A stretch of DNA of 64,000 nt, from positions 62,001-126,000 of the forward strand of contig WEDG01006409.1 in assembly GCA_017591395.1 (NCBI GenBank), written 5' to 3'. Position 1 is the first letter of the stretch. Every line of letters starts with the position of its first letter. The notes under the pieces were generated by a model. It made no database searches and was not told the origin of the DNA. It worked only from the letters and a program-made list of their open reading frames with translations. This document shows, one piece after another, positions 45,831-56,066 of the stretch. The translations under genes and the position numbers were made by a program. Source of the stretch: Schistocephalus solidus (lineage: Eukaryota > Platyhelminthes > Cestoda > Diphyllobothriidea > Diphyllobothriidae).

Positions 45831-46284
45831 CAAGCCATGAGGAAATTCCGAAAGCAAACGATAATAGGGAGTGGATGAAGGGACTGTATAAATGCGTGGA
45901 CTAGGGGATGAAAAGGCACGAGCTGAACATTTCGAGTACAAAGATCCGATCGATCCGAACTATTAGTTCATGGGACTTTATATCAACGAGGAGGCCGAAA
46001 AACAATATGAAATTGGCTCCGAGAATGGCAGCATGAAAGTCGGCAATAGCAAATATCCAGCGAAGTGAACGTTGTAGACCAAGATCTAGAGTTAGAGATC
46101 GTTGACCGAACGTTTTTATGGAGTTATTATTAGCTGCTTGGAGATGAAAATGAAGAGTTAGATAATTTACCGTCATTCGAAGTGGGTTCAATTAAACTGA
46201 TGTCAGCACTAGTGCCACCAGGAAGTTACGACAAGAACTCCTGACGAAAATGTAGAGTAGGGGACTTGGGGAACATGAACCGAC

Positions 46285-46620
46285 CAAGTTCGTCGCCGCT
46301 ACTGGTCGGCCGGTAATTTTTCCGCCGAGGATTTCTTGTAATGACACGTAGACTGGCAGTGATGGGCATTAGATCCATAGTTGTGCTGGTACCAGCAGAA
46401 ACCGTTGTTTGTGGTTGGACCGGAAACTGGAGTATAAGACCTCGGTCGGCGAGTATTGGAAGGACTTCGACGGTTATAGATATGACTAGCATGAAGCTGG
46501 GAAACTTCAAGGGTAAGGACATCTAGGCGTTTTACGACGTCCTCGTTGGCACAACTAGAAACAGTAACTGTAAGAGGCGGTCGGTAGTACTCGATGCTGC
46601 GGTCAGATGTCTAAGCAAGC
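46285..46620 (-). pseudogene. Gypsy gag C-terminus with CHCC zinc knuckle
   Basis: The minus-strand frame contains EDVVKRLDVLTLEVSQLHAS, an Arg/Ser-rich stretch, then CWYQHNYGSNAHHCQSTC at about 46400-46350, and stops soon after at a TAG. The Cys/His spacing is what supports assignment to the CsRn1-type gag. The upstream part of gag is missing. Confidence 0.7.
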
Positions 46621-46625
46621 ATTTG

Positions 46626-48186
46626 GACAGATGAGGAAGGGATAGTGGACGCAAAAATAGCTTGCACACAGGAGGGCAGCCGCGGGAGAAAAAGCTGTAT
46701 CCGGAGCCTCTACTTGTACTTACTTGTTACGGCTGCGATCATGCCTGGTCTAGCCGGCCTCAATTATGTCACGGATTGTACCCCTCCACGCGTGATTATT
46801 CATGGCAGCAGACCTGGTCAGTTTAATCCATTCGCTTCCCCAACGACGGACGCCGAATACCGAAGGTCCAAGGACAACTTCCATGTCTTGACGAACTGTG
46901 TCGAGCCAGGTTTTGAGCTGACGCCCTCTTCGACGTCTCTAATTGGGTAATGGGGCCGGTTCAAGGGCAGTAATACTGAGCTCGCAAGGTGGACGACGAA
47001 GAGCGTGCCCAAACCACCTCATTCATCGTTTTTTTATGGCTTGGGGTATCCTTGCTATGTGTTCGCAGCGAAAGCGGACTGTCTCATTTGAGAAGAAGTT
47101 TGTGTACTTCACTCGGAGGATGGTCCACAAGCAATGGTGGTCAAATGCCTCCAGTTTTTGCTAATCTTCCACGCGTGTAGCCTAGCATTCACAGCCATAG
47201 AGAATGACAGACCGAACAGACACATGGTATACGCGAATCTTTGTGGCGATAGAACTGTCGCGTCGGGTCCACAGGCACTTTCTAATGCTTGAGAAAACCT
47301 GACGAGCAGAATCGCTTCGTGAGACAATGTCATCCTTATTCTGTCCATTCGGCAGCAACCTCGCCCCAAGGTATTTGAAACGGTCTACCTCTTCAAGTTG
47401 ACAGCCATCAACCTCGAGAGGTGCTTTCTCCTGGGCAGGGATGTAGCTTGAAAAAACTTTGTTCTTTCCCGCATTTATGGACAAGCCGACCGATTTAGTA
47501 ACTTCATTCACCCGCGACACCATAGACTACAGACCACCAAAGTTTGAAGCTAGTAAGACTATATCATCTGCGTAGTCGAGATCAGCCAGCCGGCGTCCGG
47601 GTGCAAACTCAACACCATCCTTTTCATGCAGGGCCTTCCCAAGAATCCAGTCGATAGCGTAGTTGAACAGGATGGGTGACAAAATACAACCCTTTCGAAC
47701 GCCAGACCGAATACAGAATGGTTGTGAAAGATTGTCATGGACCAAAACTCGCGCAGTTGTTGCGCTGTAACATGCCTTGATTATGGCGAAGATTTTCGCT
47801 GGATGTCCATCTAGTGCCATTATCCGCCATAAGAATTCACGATGTATGGAATCAAACGGGCGGCGAAATCGACAAAGCAGACGGTCGTCGGTTGCTGGTA
47901 ACTATGGCGGAATTCAAGGATGCGCCTAAGTGTGAATATTTGGTCCGCACATCCACGCCCAGCACGGAATCTGGCTTGGTTGGGCCTCGTCCTAGAGTCA
48001 CGCACAGCCTGGAATCGCCTGAGAAGGGCAATAGCCACGGTAGTTTTCGCATTTCTTTTTGTCGCCTTTCTTGTGGACAGGCACAAGGGTGCCTGAGCCC
48101 CAGTCATCAGGAACAAAATAGTCTCTCCACGCTTGTAAAATTACTTCATTGAGCCAGGGTGCCAGTGTGCTGACACAAGACTTGTA
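46626..48186 (-). mobile_element. LINE2 (second LINE family), 3' half, split by LINE1a
   Basis: Minus-strand reverse transcriptase and C-terminus of a second APE-type non-LTR element. It starts at YKSCVSTLAPWLNEV (48186) and covers VPVHKKGDKKKCENYRGYCP, the A-G-R-G-C-x-D-Q region, GVRKGCILSPILFNYAIDWI and catalytic DYADDIVLL (47600-47565). Then come the FKYLGARLLPNG region and a C-terminal segment R-R-R-G-R-x-L-K-T-W-L-D-T, ending at a stop at 46750-46752. It continues exactly where the fragment at 53208-53830 ends. Several frame breaks make it non-functional. Confidence 0.85.
46750..48186 (-). pseudogene. LINE2 reverse transcriptase
   Basis: Open in pieces: 48189-47998, 48116-47820, 47820-47527 and 47523-47182, then to the stop at 46750-46752 in another frame. 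The Y-A-D-D catalytic box is intact. Frame breaks lie near 48050, 47860 and 47524 (stop). The separate C-terminal motif G-V-R-R-W-x-x-E-W and H-A-W-R-G-T-I-R-D is clear at 46870-46760. RT copies element RNA into DNA at a nicked target. Confidence 0.85.
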
Positions 48187-48796
48187 CATTACAGAGGGGG
48201 TGTAGAGTTACTAGTTAGGGAATAGCACCACACAGATAGCATTTGGTCGCTTCATTTGTCTCGTACAGGTGGTGAATGCTCCTGTGGCCGCCTCTAACTG
48301 GTACCAAACTCTCCCTTTGGCCCCATTTAAACTGGGTTCTTCTCAGTGCCACACCCCAGGCAACCGCCACGACCGGCGGGCTAAACCAGGTGAGGGTCCT
48401 AGTGCTGTGTGTACCTCCACGACCGGTATGTCTCACTCCCGAAATTCTCAGCTCCCCCTCACAAAAATTCCTACGGTGAGGGCGACAGCTACCCCGTAGG
48501 CGGCCCAGGCTAACTCGGGTCGTACTCCCACTAAAACAAAACCGTGACCCATAATGGAGTTCAGCAGCCGTCAGGGATATCCGAGCAGCCCTCTTTAGGG
48601 ACAGCACTGCTTGCCTCCTCGCAGAGGAAGGGGCTAGAAAAGGCGCCCTTAACAAATGTTGGTTATCACGTCTTCTGCAGCCAGCCGCGGCTCGCAGATC
48701 GCAAAATACGCGGTCGTAAAACTCAAACAAACAACAATATCCCCCGACCCCATACCCCTCACCATACCCTCCAGGCTGCTCGGGTGAGTGCACTCA

Positions 48797-49535
48797 CACT
48801 AGCAGCCTGGAATGTTTGTTCCCTTTTAGACAATCCTAGGAGCAACCGGCCGGAACGAAGGATGGCGCTAGTCGCTCGGGAACTGGCGCGCTACAAGGTG
48901 GACATTGCTGCCCTCAGCGAGACCCGATTCTCTGAGCAGGGTCAGCTGGAGGAGGTGGGTGCCGGCTACACCTTCTTCTGGAGCGGCCGGCCAAAGGCAG
49001 AGCGACGCGACGCTGGTGTTGCCTTTGCCATCCGGAACGACATCGTGGGACGTCTGCCCTATCTGCCGCAGGGTATCAATGACCGCCTGATGAGCCTCCG
49101 CCTGCCTCTTCGGGAAGACAAGTTCGCCACCATCATCAGCGCCTACGCTCCCCCAATGACGAGCTCTGACGCGGCGAAGTACAAATTCTCCGAGGACCTG
49201 CATGCCCTGCTGGTGACTGTGCCGAAGGTGGACAATTTAATTGTCCTTGGTGACTTCAACGCCCGCGTCGGGACGGACCACGCTGCCTGGCAGGGAGTGC
49301 TGCGTCCTTACGGTCTCGGTAGCTGTAACGACAACGGCCTCCTTCTTCTGCGCACGTGCGCAGAACACCGTCTCCTGCTGACCAACACCTTCTTCCGCAT
49401 TCCGACGTGGGAGGCGGCCACGTGGATGCACCCTAGGTCGCGGCGCTGTTATCTGCTGGACTATGTGCTCATCCATAGGCGAGATCGATAGGACAGATCA
49501 CCGCCTCATCATCTCCTAGATGAGGCTCCGACTGC
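48797..49535 (+). pseudogene. LINE1a APE-type endonuclease
   Basis: Intact for 315 codons from 48544 to a stop at 49489. Recognisable motifs: [14 protein letters not shown] (start of the fold), [15 protein letters not shown] (catalytic Glu), [18 protein letters not shown] (catalytic Asp and Asn) and [12 protein letters not shown] one-base frameshift just after I-H-R-R-D moves the T-D-H-R-L-I-I motif (catalytic Asp-His) to another frame (49494-49520), followed by an in-frame TAG. The enzyme nicks DNA for target-primed reverse transcription. Confidence 0.9.
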
Positions 49536-49639
49536 AACCCCGACGAAGGCCCCAAGGTAAGAGGCCGCCGGGTACGTTAAATACTATTTAATAAATTTGC
49601 CTGCTCACTGTTTTGATTTCAGCAGCCAAATAACCGAGA

Positions 49640-51800
49640 AACTGGAGGGCCTGCATGCTCCAGATAATAATGGCATCGTGGAAATACGATGGTACCAACT
49701 GTGAAATGTCATCCAGTCCATCGCCCTCGATGTCCTCGGACGCGCACGCCGTCAACACCAGGACTGGTTTGACGAAAATGACGCCGACATCAACAACTTA
49801 CACGCGGAAAATAATGGACTACACAAAGCCTATATGGACCTTCGGACTGACACCACCAAATCAGCCTTCTTCCGATGCCGCCGCCTTGTATGGCAATGGC
49901 TGCGGGAGATGCAGGCTGCCTGGATGATCCGAAAGGCTGAGGAAATTCAGGGGTATGCGGACCGCAATAAAATAAAAAACTTCTTCAAAGTCATCAAGGC
50001 CATCTACGGCCCGTGTAGCAAGGGGACCGCGCCGCTGCTCAGCTCTGACGGCACAACACTGCTGACAGAGAAATCGCAAATTCTGAAGCGCTGGGCCGAG
50101 CACTCCAGAAGTGTCCTTAATTGCTCATCAGCCATCTCCGATGCTGCCATTGACCGGCTCCCTCGAGTGGACACGAACAATGACCTGGAGCTGCCGCCTT
50201 CCCTACCAGAAACCATCCGGGCCGTGCAGCAGATTTCCAGCGGTAAAGCACCGGGATCCGACGCAATCCCACCGGAAGTCCATAAGCACGGTGGGCCCTG
50301 GCTGATGGCAGAACTCACAACACTCTTCCAGGAGATATGGCACCAAGGACAAGTTCCTCGGGATTTCAAAGACGCGACCATCGTCCATCTCTACAAACGG
50401 AAGGGAACCGACAATTCTGTGATAATCACAGAGGCATCTCGTTGCTCAACATCGCCGGGAAGATCTTCGCCCGTATCCTTCTCAATCGTCTGAATGGTCA
50501 CCTAGAGCAGGGCCTGCTCCCGGAAAGCCAATGTGGCTTCCGCCGACACCGCGGAACAACCGACATGATCTTTGCCGCCCGCCAGCTACAAGAGAAGTAC
50601 CAGGAGATGCGAGCTCACCTATACACTACCTTCGTGGATCTAACGAGAGCCTTTGACACGGTGAAATACGACGGACTGTGGAAAGTCATGCGGAAATTTG
50701 ACTGTCCTGAGCGGTTCACGCACATGGTGCGTCAGCTTCATGATGAGATGACGGCGTGCGTCACTGACAATGGGACGGTATCCGAAGCATTCGCAGTGAC
50801 CAACGGAGTGAAGCAGTGCTGCGTATTGGCTCCCACCCTCCCACCTTTAGTCTCATGTTCTCGGCTATACTGATGGACGCCTACCGTGATGAGCAGCCTG
50901 GGACCCGCATCGCCTACAGAACTGTTGGGCACCTTCTCAACAGTCGGCGAATGCAGGCTTCAACGCACGTGTCTACGACTACAGTCCATGACTTGCTCTT
51001 CGCAGACGACTGCGCCCTTAACACCGTGACGGAGGAGGACATGCAAAGGAGCATGGACCTCTTCGCCGCAGGCTGCGCCGATTTTGGATTAAAAATCAGT
51101 AAAGTCATACGTTTGTCCTGCACCAGCTGCCACCCAGCGCGAAATACAATGCTCTCCGAAAAAATGTCAACGGTGCTCAACTCAAAAACGTGGAAACCTT
51201 CGCTTATCTAGGAAGCACGTTGTCACGCAACACGAGAATCGATGACGAGGTTGCCCAACGGATCTCCAAAGCTAGTCAGGCCTTCGGCCAGCTGCAGGCC
51301 TCCGTGTGGAATCGCCACGGTATTCACCTGAACACCAAACTGAAGATGTACAAGGCCGTCGTCTTGACGACACTCCTTTACGGAGCAGAGACCTGGACCG
51401 TCTACTCCAACCAAGCCAGAAAGCTGAATCATTTTCATCTCAGCTGCCTCCACAGAATACTGAAGCTGAGATGGCAAGACAGGATCCCGGACATGGAAGT
51501 CCTGGAGCGGACCGGAATCCTCAGCATCCACGCCATGCTGAGGCAAGTGCAACTGCGATGGAGCGGCCACTTGGTAAGAATGGACGACGAGCGACCACCA
51601 AACGACTTTTCTACGGAGATGTCGCTACGGCAGCTCACCGACAGGGAGGTCAAACACGACGCTACAAGGAAACTTTGAAGAAATCACTGAAGCAACTGCA
51701 AAGCAACCCGGCGACCTGGGAGGACCTCGCCCAGGATAGACCGGCATGGAGAAGATCCGTGAAGACTGGTTCAGCCATCTATGAGGCCAACTGAATCGCC
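49640..51800 (+). pseudogene. LINE1a reverse transcriptase and C-terminal region
   Basis: 49834-50493 gives AWMIRKAEEIQGYADRNKIK to SGKAPGSDAIPPEVHKHGGP and DFKDATIVHLYKRKG. After a frameshift near 50410 the frame 50430-50850 gives NHRGISLLNIAGKIFARILL, LLPESQCGFRRHRGTTDMIF, FVDLTRAFDTV and TNGVKQCCVLAPT. After a second shift, 50850-51090 contains the catalytic LLFADDCALN. 51190-51600 gives [20 protein letters not shown] and [13 protein letters not shown]; 51600-51794 gives [20 protein letters not shown]. About four breaks in total. The catalytic F-A-D-D is preserved. Confidence 0.9.
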
Positions 51801-51859
51801 GCCGCCAAGGCCAAAAGAGCGGCACGAAATTCACCAGCACCCCGGACCAACACCGCCAA

Positions 51860-52345
51860 CGCCCAGGCCCTGCCAACATTCCGCGCGCGAATCGGCCTGG
51901 TTGGGCATTTTCGGACGCAATGCACCAACAATCCAACCATTCCAATTTCTACGTCAAATTCTGCCAACTCTCCTTCAGACTCCCCCACCCTCACTCCTGG
52001 CAACAATTCCATTACTCCCACCGTCATAGATACCACATCCCTCTACTCATCGCCTATTACCCCCACCACCGCAACCGCCTTCGACTTCACTACCACCACC
52101 ACCACCACCACCATCAGTGATGGGGACTCTCTCCTAAACTCTCCTCAATGCGAACGCACATTCACCTCATGCATCGGCCTGGTTGGTCACCTGCGAATCC
52201 ATCGCACGAAGGCTGGTGTGACAGTGCCTGTGGCTCCGACATACAGTCGCCGCGCCCGCCTCCCCTGCCTCACTGCTGCCGCACATTTACACACCGCATG
52301 GGCCTATTAGGACACATGCGCCTCCACGCAACCTACGGTAAACCA
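51860..52345 (+). pseudogene. LINE1a C-terminal zinc-finger-like segments
   Basis: Three similar segments: TFRARIGLVGHFRTQC at about 51875-51925, CERTFTSCIGLVGHLRIH at about 52149-52202, and CCRTFTHRMGLLGHMRLH at about 52277-52330. The C-x-x-(C)-x-x-F-x(5)-L-x-x-H-x(3)-H spacing resembles C2H2 fingers and probably serves in nucleic-acid binding (inference). A (CAC)n run lies at 52093-52115. The frame is interrupted. Confidence 0.65.
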
Positions 52346-52439
52346 CCGAAGGTTAAGCCACATCAGCGCTCGCCATCTACACTGATCAATAGACAACACC
52401 CTCACAATCATCATAATGTACCTGATCAAATCACGGTTT

Positions 52440-53207
52440 CCAAGAAACCGTGTCTTGGAAGGCTACCAACCTGACGCTTACACCAGACCACGCCGTCGGC
52501 CCAGTGTATGTGCTGTGTGTATCGAGTGGCTGACCAGTGGACTGGGAGTCAGACGGCGATGGCTCCTCCATATCCCCTGAGTAAGTAAATCCTTGTGTGT
52601 GCGTTATGGGGGGCAGGTCGTGCTGTGGCGCGCGAAGACGGGTACGCCGTCCTGTCAGACTATGTGCCCACTCCAACATTAGACAACTGACTGGCTCGGG
52701 TGGTGGTCTGATTTTGGGGGTGGGGGAGAAAGTGAGGTCAACAGCTCAGCGCATTTTCTTCACTATAAAAAATCTGACGCACTTGAAACTGTCACGGTGC
52801 GCTAAAAGCCGTGGCTTGGAAGGTTGCCAACTGACGGGATAACTCAAACCGCGTGGTCAGCCAAATGTGTGTTTTGTGTGGAGTGGATGACTGACGGACT
52901 GAGAGTCAGGCTGCAATGGCTTCTTCTTAATGTGGCCTTTATGGCACTCCCACTCCGCGGGATCCGAGTCAGGTGTGGCGGTACACTCGGGGGCGGCTCC
53001 GGTCGCGCCAGCCGCCTGCGCCCTATCCTATCTCCGGTCTTCTTGTCTCTGTCTTGACACCGAGCTCAGGTGGGGGAGGAGGAGAGAGTGCGGTAGCTGC
53101 AGCGCAAGGCTAATATCACTTAAAACTATTTCATGCGTAAGTCACCGTCCCTGCACCACCTAGTGTGGAGCATACGGTGGACCTCGTCCAAATCGACGGT
53201 CGAACTG
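52440..53207 (+). repeat. LINE1 3' tail, the common dispersed repeat of this window
   Basis: Begins with a partial unit (AAACCGTGTCTTGGAAGGCT at 52444 to about 52680) that is repeated more fully from 52680 (AAAGCCGTGGCTTGGAAGGT at 52804). It ends with the GGTGGGGGAGGAGGAGAGAG block, GTCACCGTCCCTGCACCACC and GACGGTCGAACTG. It is non-coding. Truncated versions at 918, 1270, 4529, 10795, 24303, 24815, 36148, 42450, 55195 and 58365 share this end. There is no poly-A. Confidence 0.85.
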
Positions 53208-53830
53208 TTGTAGATTTCAGAATGTATACCGTCCTCTCCAAGTACCTTGTTGTGCAACATTCTTATGGCATCAGTGACTTCTCCTTCACTGCATAGGCAG
53301 GAGAGGGGAGAAGACTCCATTGCGCGTGGTAAGGGGGTCCTGGGCTCGGTATCGAAATTGAGAAGATTCTCGAAGTGCTCACGCCAGCGCTCGACCTTGG
53401 CCGGGTTTTCAGCAATAAAGCTGCCATTCACATCACGAACAGTTTTGAGTAAAACGCTTCTTTTCCGCGCTGTTTGGCAGTGGAAGTTGGTGCGTACACG
53501 GAGACGATAGATATGTTTTTGAAGTAACCTTCCAGTCGCACATAGGCCATCCGTTCGTTGAGTGGTTCCCAAGCAAGCAGTGTACGGTTCGCTTGTTGCG
53601 AGAGGGTAATCGCCACAACATGTATACCAGAAAAGTCGCAAGGGCCACTGTGGTACAGGGTGAAGTGTGAGTTGGCTCCCGGGATCCTTATTTCCAGAGA
53701 ACCCGAGTCAGGTATTCGGACTTCTGACAGGCAGCACACATCTACGTTGTACTGATAAAGGCTGCGCGCCGTCAGACTTTGGGTACCAGGGTCCAGGAAC
53801 GTTCGCACATTGGGGTCGCAGAGGGTGGAC
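53208..53830 (-). mobile_element. LINE2, 5' half, split by LINE1a
   Basis: On the minus strand: start of the endonuclease (FLDPGTQSLTARSL and DVCCLSEVRIPDSGS, 53808-53700; SIVSVYAPTSTAKQRGKEAF, about 53530-53475). A jump follows near 53470 into the pre-RT region NGSFIAENPAKVERWREHFE and EVTDAIRMLHNKVLGEDGIH, ending E-I-Y at 53208. Compared with the family order, the second half of the endonuclease is deleted. The next residue of the element, Y-K-S-C, is found at 48186. Confidence 0.85.
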
Positions 53831-53969
53831 TATCGATAATATTTCACAGATCAGTAGCAATGTCCATTGGCAGTGCTGCCACAACATAATGGAATCTTAT
53901 GGCTGCTCTTATAATTTGCCGCAGAGCAAAACGTGATTGCGCTGTGCGCAGCCACAGGGGCGGTAGGTC

Positions 53970-54340
53970 AGAGGTTAGCTAATTTGACTAGATATCTGGC
54001 TTGTTGGCCGGGCGTGTTAAAGGCAGCAATGATAGTGGTTGAAAAGCTTAGGCAACTTAGATAGCAGATAGGAGCTGCGTATAATAATACGACGAACGAA
54101 AATAGGAGGGAATAGATGTGAGTGGAAATTGTTAGGTAAATAAATGAAACAGAAGGCACTATGAACCAAAGGGGTCACAAATATTGAGAAAGAATCTGTC
54201 TATCCTTATAGGTAGAATGAATACCATCCCCAAAGCGGGAAATAACTAGTCAATAAAACGTAAATTATTGTCAAATTCTACAAAATGTATGCGTCGATTT
54301 TTTTACGGGAGTATTTTGAACCTACTAAAACAAAATGCTC
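53970..54340 (-). repeat. LTR-like solo segment related to 42950-43192
   Basis: 54238-54339 matches 43090-43192 in the same orientation, including AATAACTAGTCAATAAAACG and TTGTCAAATTCTACAAAAT. On the minus strand the match starts at TGTTTTAGTAGGTTC. Sequence towards 53970 is AT-rich and has no counterpart at the other site, so its far boundary is uncertain. Could be a solo LTR of the gypsy relic family. Confidence 0.5.
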
Positions 54341-54348
54341 TTTTTGTC

Positions 54349-54540
54349 ACAACAAGACAATGATCCCGTGGCTCAATTGTTAGAGCGTTGGACTTCTGAT
54401 CAACAGGTCGCGGGTTCGATCCTCGGGTGGTGCAGCACCTGGGGTTGAGTATGAAGACGGCTGAAGACGGCTAATAAGCCATAAATGGCCAATCCAATCT
54501 ACCTTGTATTTGCCGGCATTAGTAATCTGCCAGAAACTAT
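54349..54540 (+). mobile_element. SINE, tRNA-derived head (Arg-like), shared tail
   Basis: The head has an A-box-like TGGCTCAATTGTTAGAGCG and a B box GGTTCGATCC (54413-54422), then CAGCACCTGGGGTTGAGTAT, GACGGCTAATAAGCCATAAA and TTTGCCGGCATTAGTAATC. The anticodon-like region (CTTCTGATC) has an eight-base loop and the acceptor stem does not pair, so this is not a working tRNA gene. AACAAGACAA immediately before the head also precedes the copy at 60338. Confidence 0.75.
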
Positions 54541-54816
54541 CATGTCATATCAGCTGGCTGGACGAGCAATGCTCTTGCCTCAACCCGCAGATTTAGTTCG
54601 CTGCCGTGAAACACGGATTCTCAAGGACAAGCCTCTTCTCGCAATTCATCTGAATTTAGTAGGCAGGATGTTTGATAAGGGCAAAGTTGTGGAACCTGTC
54701 CTTTTATATCTCAGCCCCCGTTTCAATAGGCTCTAATAATAGCTACTGCTGGAACTATTTCATGGATATACTTTAGTTTTAAATATCGCGAACTTGATTA
54801 AGGTACTCTGAAGTGT

Positions 54817-54985
54817 TTGAATGTGGCTCCATGATAGAACACCGAACTACTAAACGCTCAATCACTAAAAAATCCATGTTCAAATCCCAGGTCATCCGAA
54901 CCCGCGGCTTGATTTGGATGGCTAGCAATGGCTAATTAGCCAGAAATGGTCATCCCTATCTCCCTAGTCTTTGTCGGAACCCCTT
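54817..54985 (+). mobile_element. SINE, decayed copy
   Basis: B-box-like GTTCAAATCCCAGG, then GATTTGGATGGCTAGCAATG, GCTAATTAGCCAGAAATGGT and CTCCCTAGTCTTTGTCGG, the shared SINE tail. The A box is eroded. Confidence 0.6.
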
Positions 54986-55194
54986 CCCCAAGGCAAAATA
55001 GGGCTTAACTCGAACCCCATTCGCGAATAGCAGAACGGGGACACTTTGCAAGGTATATTTGTTATGTTTGGAGCTAACCTTACCCATTTATGAATGTTAT
55101 GTCTCCAAAACGCGCCATCCAGAAGACGCCTCAAAATCTAACTTTTTGGAGACGCAAACAGAAGAAATTTTACAGGACGTCGGGGAAGTCCAAA

Positions 55195-56066
55195 GTACGC
55201 ACCCATTCTCGGCGCCAGACAACTAACCGGCTCAGCCAGTAGACTGGTGCCTGAGAGTGGGAACAGAGGGTGAGTTCGATGGCTCCGCGCTTGAAGCTAT
55301 CATGGTGTACTAAAAGCCGTGGCTTGGAAGTTTGACAGCTGGCGGCATAACTCGCAGTGAGCCCAGTTTGTTTGCGTGGAGTGACCGGCTTGCGCACTAA
55401 GAGTCAGGCCGCAACGGCTTATTCTTAACGTGACCTCTAGCATTCTCACACATGCAAGATGTGAACCCCTCAACCCCCTTGTTGTGTGAAATCCGGGTGC
55501 TTGTGTTATGGGGGGAAGGGGAGGTCGTGTGCGCGTCATCGGCAGCTGTGCCCATTCCCTGCACCAGTCTACTGACCGGCTCGAACGGTGGCTGGGGCCT
55601 GGGAATGGGAATAGAGAGTGAGGTCGATGGTTCAGCGCATTTTCCCCCCATCAGCAATCTGATGCACTTGGAGCTATCACGCTGCGCGAAAGCTGTGGCT
55701 TTAAATGTTACCGACTGGGGATAATTTGAACCTCGCAGTGTGTGGAGGGACCGACTGGCGGACCGAGTTAGGCTGCTATGGCTCCTTCTTAATGTGGCCT
55801 TTACGACAGTTCCATTCCGTGTGATCCAAGCCAGGCTTGGTGATAGGCTTAGAGGAATCCGTCATCTGCTCCCTCCCCTGCCTCCTGTCTTCTTGACTTG
55901 GTCATTATGAGGATCAGAGGTGGGGGGGGGGGGGGGCGATGGGGAGATAGTGGGGTAGCTTTTGAGCAAGTTTACTATAAACTAATTTGCGTGTATGTCA
56001 CCGTCAATGCCGTGTGTCATGCCGTGAGGCACACGGCGGACATCGCTGGCAGCTGCGTTCAAACTG
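55195..56066 (+). mobile_element. LINE1 3' tail, older long copy with the same tandem arrangement
   Basis: A partial unit (TAAAAGCCGTGGCTTGGAAG at 55310, AAGAGTCAGGCCGCAACGGC at 55398) is followed by ATGTGAACCCCTCAACCCCC, then a second unit (GAAAGCTGTGGCTTTAAATG at 55689, CTCCTTCTTAATGTGGCC at 55782). It ends GCTGCGTTCAAACTG at 56066. A run of about 14 G lies at 55922-55935 inside the purine block. Diverged from copy a. Confidence 0.7.

Larger units (their letters stand above)
43245..46625 (-). mobile_element. Ty3/gypsy retrotransposon relic with CHCC gag motif (CsRn1-like)
   Basis: Collinear minus-strand order: gag C-terminus with zinc knuckle (46600-46290), protease region (46240-45950), RT (45830-45215), RNase H (45200-44400), integrase with zinc domain and core (44390-43650), pol C-terminus with stop near 43245. 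Many frameshifts and stops break it. The gag knuckle C-W-Y-x-H-x-Y-G-x-x-A-x-H-C-x-x-x-C fits the CHCC pattern reported for the CsRn1 group rather than the usual CCHC. No 5' LTR was found; the 5' end is truncated near 46625. Confidence 0.85.
48187..53207 (+). mobile_element. LINE1, full-length 5.0-kb copy a, inserted in LINE2 with TTGTA target-site duplication
   Basis: APE-type non-LTR retrotransposon. Order: leader (48187-48800), endonuclease (48800-49500), linker and RT (49640-51500), C-terminal region (51500-51800), zinc-finger-like Cys/His segments (51860-52340), 3' tail with a partial tandem duplication (52440-53207). TTGTA stands at 48182-48186 and 53208-53212. When the insert is disregarded, the LINE2 frame continues across the junction. 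Frameshifts and stops near 49490, 50410, 50840 and 51100 mean it is probably not active now. The clade is not assigned with confidence. Several open frames on the opposite strand are shadows. Confidence 0.92.

Noticed and set aside
48215..48793. 192-codon minus-strand ORF
   Set aside because: Antisense of the LINE1 leader; a similar antisense frame occurs in copy c at 41627-42106, but it is explained by shared LINE1 sequence and no domain is recognised.
54361..54435. tRNA-Arg gene (TCT-like anticodon)
   Set aside because: The anticodon loop is eight bases, the acceptor stem does not pair and the sequence runs into the SINE tail, so it is a SINE head.
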